Below are positions 1-4,941 of a stretch of DNA of 8,495 nt, in pieces; within the stretch, counting starts at the first letter, position 1, and every line of letters starts with the position of its first letter. Origin of the DNA: JBDKGV01 sp039798005 (GTDB taxonomy: Bacteria > Fibrobacterota > Fibrobacteria > UBA5070). The stretch covers positions 1 to 8,495 of the forward strand of contig JBDKGV010000151.1 in NCBI GenBank assembly GCA_039798005.1. The letters are read 5' to 3'. The translations under genes were made by a program, and so were the position numbers. The notes below the pieces were generated by a model that was not told where the DNA came from, did not search any database, and worked only from the letters and a program-made list of their open reading frames with translations.

Positions 1-2
1 CA

Positions 3-125
3 TGGCGCTTTCACACGGCTTGGGTGCTGGTGACCATTCTCGTGGAGCCACGACGGACCGGTCAACCATGGATCGACGATGACACTCCTTCAGGAGAACC
101 ATTCGATGGAACGACATTCCAATGA
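3..125 (+). CDS. Possible C-terminal end of an upstream gene (partial)
   Basis: This frame is open from the window edge to a TGA at 123-125, giving about 40 residues. It has a hydrophobic run (AWVLVTILV) followed by a polar tail (EPRRTGQPWIDDDTPSGEPF). The composition looks protein-like, and the stop would overlap the channel start at 106 by 20 nt, as adjacent genes elsewhere in this window overlap. No family is recognised. A second frame is also open from ATG 2-4 to TGA 80-82, so the choice is uncertain, and the segment may be non-coding upstream DNA. Confidence 0.3.
   Translation, partial: WRFHTAWVLVTILVEPRRTGQPWIDDDTPSGEPFDGTTFQ
91..98 (+). promoter_or_regulatory. Shine-Dalgarno site that sets the channel start
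   Basis: The sequence CAGGAGAA lies with AGGAG (92-96) nine nucleotides before the ATG at 106. The in-frame ATG at 79 has no comparable site upstream, and the Shine-Dalgarno itself would lie inside the longer reading. The start at 106 is therefore preferred. Confidence 0.6.
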
Positions 126-933
126 CGCGGCGCTGAGTGTGCGAGATCGCGTCAGGGCCTTTCTCGAAAGCGCCCGCTTCGAACGGTTCATTACCATCCT
201 GATCCTGGTCAACGCCATTGCGCTGGGGATCGAGACATCCCCCCAAGTGGCGTCCAGATTCGGCGCATCGCTGTTTGTTCTGGATAAACTGGTCCTGATC
301 GTGTTCGCAATCGAGCTTCTGGCTCGATTCTTCGTTTTCCGAGGCGATTTTTTCAAGGATCCGTGGCGGGTGTTCGATTTCGTGATCGTGGGCATCGCTG
401 CGATGCCGGCAAGCGGTCCCTTCGCCGTGCTGCGCGCGTTGCGCGTGCTTCGCGTGTTGAGGCTCGTCTCGTTGGTGCCATCCATGCGCAGTGTGATCGG
501 TGCCCTTTTGAAGGCCATTCCCGGGATGTCCTCCATCATGGGGCTGTTGGCTATCGTGCTTTACGTGTCGGCGGTGATGGCCACCAAGCTTTTCGGAAGC
601 ATCTCCCCCGAGTTCTTCGGTTCCCTCGGCGCATCGATGTTCACCCTGTTCCAGATCATGACCGTGGAAGGTTGGCCCGACATCGCACGCGAAGTCATGG
701 CCCATTCCCCCTTCGCCTGGATATTCTTCGTCGCCTATCTTCTGATCGCCACCTTCATGGTCCTGAACCTGTTCATCGCAGTCGTGGTCAACGCCATGCA
801 GATGCAGGTCGATGAGGACCACAAGGAGGAGGAGGATGCCCACTCCCATGTGATCCTCGAGGAGATCCGCGCCCTGCGCCGTGAGATCGAAGCCATGCGA
901 AGTGAAACAACTCCGCGGTCGTCCCGCGAATAG
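106..933 (+). CDS. Single-domain voltage-gated cation channel (bacterial Nav/Cav family)
   Basis: The product is a 275-residue six-helix ion channel subunit of the NaChBac/NavAb family, which works as a homotetramer in the inner membrane. S1 is near residues 27-42, S2 near 57-77 (acidic E70) and S3 near 88-100 (D91). S4 carries arginines at every third position (R110, R113, R116, R119), the voltage sensor. S5 lies near 140-162. The pore loop reads TLFQIMTVEGWPD (180-192), with the conserved T-x-E-x-W filter core. S6 contains the family motif LNLFIAVVVNAM (220-231). An acidic neck (about 235-246) and a heptad-like helix (about 249-266) match the cytoplasmic coiled coil of these channels. The filter has Gly at position 4 and Asp at position 7 instead of the TLESWSM of NavAb, which suggests Ca2+ permeation (inference). 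The longer start at ATG 79 would add nine residues. The gene appears to be the last of its transcription unit. Confidence 0.93.
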   Translation: MERHSNDAALSVRDRVRAFLESARFERFITILILVNAIALGIETSPQVASRFGASLFVLDKLVLIVFAIELLARFFVFRGDFFKDPWRVFDFVIVGIAAMPASGPFAVLRALRVLRVLRLVSLVPSMRSVIGALLKAIPGMSSIMGLLAIVLYVSAVMATKLFGSISPEFFGSLGASMFTLFQIMTVEGWPDIAREVMAHSPFAWIFFVAYLLIATFMVLNLFIAVVVNAMQMQVDEDHKEEEDAHSHVILEEIRALRREIEAMRSETTPRSSRE

Positions 934-940
934 ATCGCCT

Positions 941-956
941 CTCAGCATCTGCTGAG
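941..956. other. Small hairpin just after the channel gene
   Basis: CTCAGC (941-946) and GCTGAG (951-956) are perfect inverted repeats around an ATCT tetraloop. No T-run follows, so this is unlikely to terminate alone. It could act as a 3' mRNA-stabilising stem. Its arms are repeated in the terminator at 1031-1060. The rest of the 160-nt gap (934-1093) shows no convincing gene. Confidence 0.5.
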
Positions 957-1030
957 GCATCCTTCATGCATGCAGTCTCGGGCCTGCAATCACGAAGCAA
1001 ACTTTGCCCGATCAGATCCGAGGAGAACAA

Positions 1031-1060
1031 AAAAGCCCCTCAGGTTGCTGAGGGGCTTTT
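1031..1060. terminator. Bidirectional rho-independent terminator between convergent genes
   Basis: AAAAGCCCCTCAG (1031-1043) pairs with CTGAGGGGCTTTT (1048-1060) as a perfect 13-bp stem with a GTTG loop. Read on the plus strand it ends in four Ts and serves the channel gene. On the minus strand it ends in six Ts (opposite A1029-A1034) and serves the five-gene operon that ends at 1094. It lies between two convergent stop codons, as expected for a shared terminator. Confidence 0.93.
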
Positions 1061-1093
1061 GCATCATCACTTCGCGTCGAGATGAGATTGCGA

Positions 1094-1459
1094 TCAATCC
1101 CCGACGCAGCCGCCTTTGGATCCGCAGGCCGGCTCACTCGTTCCGTTCTTCGGACCTGCCGCGTACTCGATCGAAAGTTGGCGCAGGTATTCGTATCCGT
1201 AAATCCCGGAATCATGGGCATCGTTCCACTCGATGCAGATGGCATAGCGACCTACCGATCGAATGGCCTTGGGTTGCACATTGAAAGGAACCTCCGCCTC
1301 TCCGACACGCCGCACCCCGGTCCATTCATCCACGCAATGGGCGCAGGGGCAACGCCCCCGCAGCCAGCGGCTGGGAAACGCGCTCTTGTTGCCATCGGTC
1401 CATTCGATTCCGATGATCTCGCCTTTGTAGCGGCGGATCGCGACGGGCTGGGCACTCAT
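1094..1459 (-). CDS. DUF971 protein (GBBH-like N-terminal domain), Mrp partner
   Basis: This 121-residue protein belongs to DUF971 (Pfam GBBH-like_N). Visible family signatures are W20-TDG, the zinc-type motif WLRGRCPCAHC (32-42), VGRYAICIEW (69-78) and NDAHDSGIY (79-87). C37, C39, C42 and H82 match the three-Cys-one-His zinc site described at the N-terminus of gamma-butyrobetaine hydroxylase. Standalone DUF971 proteins have no settled function. The domain also forms the C-terminus of the plant Fe-S scaffold HCF101, and an Fe-S role here is inferred from its position behind mrp. The ATG at 1459 overlaps the mrp stop as ATGA, implying translational coupling. A longer in-frame reading from 1489 would lie inside mrp. 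The C-terminal tail adds a C-x5-C pair (C112, C118) beyond the usual domain. Confidence 0.88.
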   Translation of the reverse strand: MSAQPVAIRRYKGEIIGIEWTDGNKSAFPSRWLRGRCPCAHCVDEWTGVRRVGEAEVPFNVQPKAIRSVGRYAICIEWNDAHDSGIYGYEYLRQLSIEYAAGPKNGTSEPACGSKGGCVGD

Positions 1460-2337
1460 GCCAGATCCTCCTCGGGAAGGGTTTCCCATTCGATGGTGAA
1501 GTCCCGCAGCGACGAACCGTCCGTCGCCTTGAGGATCGCGACAGAACGCACGAGCTGTTCGGCAATGGCTTCGAAGGCCTTCGCGCTCTCGCTCTCGGGG
1601 TGGGACAGGACCACGGGCACTCCGGCATCGCCCCCTTGGACAACCGCCGGTTCGATGGGAATGCCACCCAAATACGGGACGCCCAAGGCTCGCGAAACGC
1701 GGCTGGCGCCACCTGCCTTGAAGATGTCGTGCCGCTTGCCGCAGCCATCGCAGACGAATCCCGACATGTTCTCGACCATGCCAAGCACCGGTACGGACAC
1801 CTTCTCGAACATGCGCAAGCCCTTGCGTGCGTCAAGCAGCGCAACGTCCTGCGGCGTGGAGACGATGAGCGCTCCCGAGAGCGGGGCGCTTTGAGTCAGC
1901 GTGAGCTGCACATCTCCGGTTCCGGGAGGAAGATCGATCAGGAGATAGTCAAGCTCGCCCCATTCGACCTGGCGAATGAAATTCTGCACCATCTGGGCGA
2001 CCATCGGCCCACGCCAGACCACCGCCGCGTCATCTTGGGAAAACATCGCCATCGAAATGACTTTCACCCCATGAGCCGTCGGCGGATAGAGCCTCTTGGC
2101 ATCGTCGATCTCAGGATCGTCGCCTACCCCGAGCATCATCACCTGCGACGGACCGTAGATGTCGGCATCCATCAGCCCCACCTTCGCACCGGCCTTGGCC
2201 AAGGCACAGGCGAGATTGGCGGTCACGGTACTCTTGCCGACTCCACCCTTGCCGGAAGAGATCGCAATCACATGCGTGACTCCGGTGAGGACGTCCTTCT
2301 TGTCCACATGGCGTGGCTGCTTGGACGTGTCGGCCAA
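1456..2337 (-). CDS. mrp: Mrp/NBP35-type P-loop ATPase, Fe-S cluster carrier
   Basis: This 293-residue cytoplasmic ATPase of the Mrp/NBP35/HCF101 group is expected to carry or assemble Fe-S clusters as a dimer. The deviant Walker A is SGKGGVGKS (28-36), followed by the family signature MDADIYGPS (56-64). Also visible are VWRGPM (107-112), LIDLPPGTGD (133-142) with the Walker-B aspartate D135, TPQDVAL (161-167) and the cluster-binding pair CDGC (C196, C199). About 40 residues follow the conserved core. Most bacterial Mrp proteins carry a DUF59 domain at their N-terminus. Here that domain is a separate upstream gene in another frame, overlapping by 70 nt. The proposed start is TTG at 2337, with GAGG seven nucleotides before it. 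A GTG at 2307 is the alternative. The gene overlaps the DUF971 gene downstream by ATGA. Confidence 0.93.
   Translation of the reverse strand: MADTSKQPRHVDKKDVLTGVTHVIAISSGKGGVGKSTVTANLACALAKAGAKVGLMDADIYGPSQVMMLGVGDDPEIDDAKRLYPPTAHGVKVISMAMFSQDDAAVVWRGPMVAQMVQNFIRQVEWGELDYLLIDLPPGTGDVQLTLTQSAPLSGALIVSTPQDVALLDARKGLRMFEKVSVPVLGMVENMSGFVCDGCGKRHDIFKAGGASRVSRALGVPYLGGIPIEPAVVQGGDAGVPVVLSHPESESAKAFEAIAEQLVRSVAILKATDGSSLRDFTIEWETLPEEDLA
1467..1473 (-). promoter_or_regulatory. Shine-Dalgarno site for the DUF971 gene
   Basis: On the minus strand this reads GAGGAGG, seven nucleotides before the ATG at 1459. It lies inside the last codons of mrp and decides the 1459 start over the in-frame ATG at 1489. 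Confidence 0.7.
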
Positions 2338-2567
2338 AGGCGCACCTCAACGGACTCCACTCCCGCAAGCGTCCTGACCGCAGCTTCCGCCTCGTCACGC
2401 AGCTTGTCCTTCACCGGACAGGCGGGCGTGGTCAAGACGAGATCGAAGTCGACCTTCCCTCCGTCGATGCGGATGTTCTGGATGAATCCCAGGGTGACGA
2501 TGTCCTTGTGCAGGTCAGGGTCCATCACGACCTTGAGCGCCTGCAGAATCATTTCTTGGTTCAGCAT
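2268..2567 (-). CDS. MIP18/DUF59 family Fe-S assembly protein
   Basis: This 99-residue protein carries the MIP18 (DUF59, FeS_assembly_P) domain in residues 1-78. The signature VMDPDLHKDIVTLGF (14-28) matches the D-P-E/D-L ... D-I-x-x-L-G family motif. TTPACPVKD (46-54) contains the invariant cysteine, C50, implicated in cluster handling. The domain looks complete at about VEVRLW (73-78). The last 21 residues are Ser/Arg-rich, unlike the family, and overlap the start of mrp in another frame. They are probably a passive read-on to the first stop. The start is taken as ATG 2567; a GTG at 2573 would add two residues. Neither has a strong Shine-Dalgarno. The stop of mutY is about 50 nt upstream, so the gene may be in the same operon or have its own weak promoter. 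Confidence 0.85.
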   Translation of the reverse strand: MLNQEMILQALKVVMDPDLHKDIVTLGFIQNIRIDGGKVDFDLVLTTPACPVKDKLRDEAEAAVRTLAGVESVEVRLWPTRPSSHAMWTRRTSSPESRM

Positions 2568-2574
2568 GCCCACA

Positions 2575-2605
2575 AAGATACAGAACTGTTGGGGTACTGA
2601 TTCAA
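2575..2605 (-). promoter_or_regulatory. Weak candidate promoter before the DUF59 gene
   Basis: In the mutY-DUF59 gap the minus strand has TTGAAT (2605-2600), a 17-nt spacer, then TGTATCTTT. The -10 could be TGTATC with 17-nt spacing or TATCTT with 19-nt spacing. Transcription would begin almost at the ATG (2567), which would fit a leaderless message and the missing Shine-Dalgarno. The match is modest and could be chance. Confidence 0.22.
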
Positions 2606-2618
2606 TCCCTGGTCACAA

Positions 2619-3644
2619 TCACCACCGAATTCCCGCCTTGGCCAGCGCCTTTCTCGGGAGTGAGCTCACGATCCTTCGCGGCAGTTCGGCCTCGCTCACC
2701 CACGTCAAGTCCGGAAGATCAAGGGCGTCCTCCCCCTCGAAGATCTCCCACGCGATGCGGTGATGGGTGATGGAATGCCGCACCGTCCCGCAAAGGCTCA
2801 TCCGATCCATGACGGATTCCGCCAGATCGACTCCGATCCTGGGAAGCGTCCAGTGCCCCACCAGCAATTCGTCCACCCCGGCCCGCCGGAGCAGGATGCC
2901 CTTCGGACCTCGCATCACGGCAACCTTGGCCAGGAGATCCACCGTCCCGGCGCGCACGCGGGGTCGCGGAAACTGTTCGACAGTTCCTGTCAAACAGGCG
3001 CTGCAGGAATGCCGGCAGGGACATTCAGGGCAACGCGGATTCCGGGGCGTGCAGACCCGTGCCCCAAGCTCCATCGTCGCCTCGTTGAAAGCTCCCGCAT
3101 TCCCTTCCGAGACCCATTGGACCGCTGCGGCAAGGACTCGCCGTTTCCCGTTTCCCGCACGCAGATCCCCTTCGATGGAATGGATCCGCGACAAGACCCT
3201 CTCCACGTTCCCGTCGACGGCAGGCACCCGCACCCTGAAGCAGAGACTGGCCACCGCCGCCGCCGTGTAATCCCCCACTCCGGGCAAGGCCTTGAGTCCC
3301 GTGACCGTTTCCGGCCAACCGTCCACCGTCACGCGCCGGGCCAAGGCCTGCAGGTTCCGCGCCCGATTGTAATAGCCAAGCCCCGCCCACATCGAAAGGA
3401 CGGCATCCTCGGAAAGGACCGCCAAATGCGCAGGAGTCGGAACCGCCATCATCCACTCCAAGAAACGCGGCACCACGACTTCCAGCCTCGTCTGCTGGCT
3501 CATCACCTCACTCACCAAGGTGCGCCACGGGTCGCGCACTCCCTGAGGCGCATCCCGCCAAGGCAGCTCGCGCCCTTCGGCACGAAACCAATCAAGCAGT
3601 CCTTTGGGGGCCGGGGGGAAGTCATCCTCGATCGGGAACGGCAT
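2619..3644 (-). CDS. mutY: Adenine DNA glycosylase MutY
   Basis: MutY removes adenine mispaired with 8-oxoguanine in DNA, preventing G:C to T:A mutations. The 341-residue product has the full architecture. The catalytic glutamate is E46 in SEVMSQQT (45-52). The helix-hairpin-helix is LPGVGDYTAAAVASL (120-134), with Tyr126 as in Bacillus MutY. The catalytic aspartate is D144 in AVDGNV (142-147). The 4Fe-4S ligands C198, C205, C208 and C214 fit C-x6-C-x2-C-x5-C exactly. A NUDIX-like C-terminal domain (about 235-341) contains HSITHH (290-295), the equivalent of the 8-oxoG-sensing H-x-FSH loop. ATG 3644 is chosen because it overlaps the upstream stop as TGATG and has GGGGAG nine nucleotides ahead. 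A TTG at 3683 would extend the protein into the upstream gene. Nothing essential appears to be missing. Confidence 0.96.
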   Translation of the reverse strand: MPFPIEDDFPPAPKGLLDWFRAEGRELPWRDAPQGVRDPWRTLVSEVMSQQTRLEVVVPRFLEWMMAVPTPAHLAVLSEDAVLSMWAGLGYYNRARNLQALARRVTVDGWPETVTGLKALPGVGDYTAAAVASLCFRVRVPAVDGNVERVLSRIHSIEGDLRAGNGKRRVLAAAVQWVSEGNAGAFNEATMELGARVCTPRNPRCPECPCRHSCSACLTGTVEQFPRPRVRAGTVDLLAKVAVMRGPKGILLRRAGVDELLVGHWTLPRIGVDLAESVMDRMSLCGTVRHSITHHRIAWEIFEGEDALDLPDLTWVSEAELPRRIVSSLPRKALAKAGIRW

Positions 3645-4732
3645 CAGGTTCGACTCCCCGGCATCCGCAAGCCTTCCAGCCAACCGGAAGGGATCGGGTC
3701 AAGACGCCCCTCCATGATACCGGCAAGCGTGCCAGCAAGGTCATCCACCCCATCGGAGAGCAAGCCGACTTTCTGGAGTCCTGAAAGCGCAATGGTCTTC
3801 CAGGTCAACCCTCCCGTCCCGGTGATCGAGGTGTGGCTTCCCGAACGCCCCGACTGGCCTTCAAGGATTCTCTTCAGGGCATCTTGGCCAAAGACTCCGG
3901 AGACCAGAGCCGCCCTGCCCCGGGAATGCAAATCGTTCAACAAGTACATGGAGCCGACATCCTTGGTCCAAAACGGCTTGACCAAAAGGGTATGCAAGCA
4001 TTTCAATCCTGCTTTGGAAAGCATTTCCAAGACCTTCAATTCACCGGTATTCATGCCGAATTCCAACCCTTCAGGTCGCTGGATCGGATATTTGTGCTTG
4101 ATTTCCATGGCCCACAACCGGTCTTTGAAAAGCAGGATGCGATCCAAATTCCACAGCCGCCTGAACCTCGTCTGAAGTCCGCAATTCAAGAAGAGCCTCG
4201 GAAGGATCACATGGGCTCCCAGGCGATCCTTGTAATAGTCGGAGATGAATCCCCAAAATGCCGATTTCTGACGAGAGGCGTCGCGCACCGATCTTGATAC
4301 CGCAAACTCCTCCAGGACAGGTCCGTATCTGGATTCAAGGAATCGATCCAGAGGCTCTGCAGGATGAACAGCCTTGCGGTCATGGATTTGAGTGCAAAGC
4401 AATTCTCCCTTTTCGAAGGTCACAAGATGAGCCATCGAGCACTGCTCGAGAATCTGAAAATATCGCCCCAGACCTTCGCCCTTCGAGCGTGCGAGAACAA
4501 ACGAAAGCCAAGGATCCCCATGCCGGCGCGGTGCGACGATGGCCGTCTCGATATCCAGCAAGACCGCTTTCCCGCCTTCGGAGTCGTCCTGGATCCCGGC
4601 AACGATCTGATCGAACAGGCATTCCACGACAAGCCCTTCAATCAACTGATGCTTGTCCGTCGCCAAGATCCCGGCACCAAGCTCCGGATCATTCAAATCG
4701 AGATCTCGAAGCAATCCCCAAGGCGTTTCCAT
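3644..4732 (-). CDS. Uncharacterised protein with a PD-(D/E)XK nuclease-like motif
   Basis: I do not recognise the family of this 362-residue protein. It has no signal peptide or membrane helix and looks cytoplasmic. The clearest signal is LDRILLFKDRLWAMEIKHK (residues 196-214). Here D197 and E210-x-K212 sit on two predicted strands, the spacing and hydrophobic pattern of the PD-(D/E)XK nuclease core. A helix (229-241) and a strand (246-251) follow, as that fold expects. Earlier landmarks are LLDIET (58-63), FLESRYGPVLEEF (131-143) and FWGFISDYYKDRLG (159-172). Five scattered cysteines form no Fe-S pattern. The ATG at 4732 has a stop codon just upstream in frame and AAGGA six nucleotides before it. 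Its stop overlaps the mutY start as TGATG, so the two proteins are probably made together, which suggests a link to DNA repair. Nuclease activity is inferred from the motif only. Confidence 0.72.
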   Translation of the reverse strand: METPWGLLRDLDLNDPELGAGILATDKHQLIEGLVVECLFDQIVAGIQDDSEGGKAVLLDIETAIVAPRRHGDPWLSFVLARSKGEGLGRYFQILEQCSMAHLVTFEKGELLCTQIHDRKAVHPAEPLDRFLESRYGPVLEEFAVSRSVRDASRQKSAFWGFISDYYKDRLGAHVILPRLFLNCGLQTRFRRLWNLDRILLFKDRLWAMEIKHKYPIQRPEGLEFGMNTGELKVLEMLSKAGLKCLHTLLVKPFWTKDVGSMYLLNDLHSRGRAALVSGVFGQDALKRILEGQSGRSGSHTSITGTGGLTWKTIALSGLQKVGLLSDGVDDLAGTLAGIMEGRLDPIPSGWLEGLRMPGSRT

Positions 4733-4930
4733 CCATCATCCTTTCCGGCATCGCTGCAACGAATCCATGGACGCCAATTTCCACGAACAATTCCCATGGC
4801 TCCATCGAAGGCCCGGGCAGGCATGAATCGTCAATCCCCAATTTTAACTCAGGAGCTTCCATGTGCCCTTCCGATTTATCACGCAGGCATCACCCGGGAC
4901 CCGGCGGCATATTCGTACCTTTCCCGTGCA
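4733..4930. promoter_or_regulatory. Divergent intergenic region between the two operons
   Basis: This 198-nt region separates the minus-strand nuclease/mutY operon from the plus-strand lipoprotein operon and should hold both promoters. On the minus strand, TAAAAT (4846-4841) matches the -10 consensus at five of six positions, but its -35 is poor. On the plus strand, the AT-rich patch 4840-4849 lies just before a good Shine-Dalgarno (4851-4855), but no convincing sigma-70 pair is seen. The only ORF noted inside it is the leader-type ORF at 4861. Confidence 0.4.
4851..4855 (+). promoter_or_regulatory. Shine-Dalgarno site of the leader ORF
   Basis: AGGAG lies five nucleotides before ATG 4861. 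It is the only strong ribosome-binding site upstream of the lipoprotein gene, whose own start at 4931 is preceded by a pyrimidine-rich TTTCCCGTGCA with no purine run. Confidence 0.5.
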
Positions 4931-4941
4931 ATGATGCGTAA
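4861..4941 (+). CDS. Possible 26-residue leader peptide overlapping the lipoprotein start
   Basis: An ATG with AGGAG five nucleotides upstream opens a 26-codon frame that ends in TAA at 4939-4941. The stop lies just past the ATGATG start (4931-4936) of the lipoprotein gene, in a different frame. This is the geometry of termination-reinitiation coupling. The peptide contains HHPGPGGIF and two cysteines, has no hydrophobic segment and matches no known leader peptide. The proline-rich stretch could slow ribosomes. The evidence is the Shine-Dalgarno, the overlap and the lack of a site for the main gene; codon use cannot decide at this length. It may be a chance frame. Confidence 0.35.
   Translation: MCPSDLSRRHHPGPGGIFVPFPCNDA

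Noticed and set aside
58..63. LDIET at residues 59-63 of the nuclease-like protein (bases about 4544-4558), resembling a DEDD exonuclease first motif; coordinates here are residue numbers
   Set aside because: No later Exo II or Exo III motifs follow, so the match is probably chance; the D...ExK core is the better signal.
1600..2763. A 387-codon plus-strand open frame opposite mrp and DUF59
   Set aside because: It is compositionally odd and featureless; the opposite strand has clear Walker and MIP18 motifs.
2760..4175. A 471-codon plus-strand open frame antisense to mutY and the nuclease-like gene
   Set aside because: Its translation is rich in Arg, Pro and His with no recognisable domain, while the minus strand encodes complete MutY signatures. 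It is a shadow frame in GC-rich DNA.
4364..4930. Extension of the lipoprotein frame upstream of 4931
   Set aside because: It would place the signal peptide in the middle of the protein and runs antisense through the nuclease-like gene.
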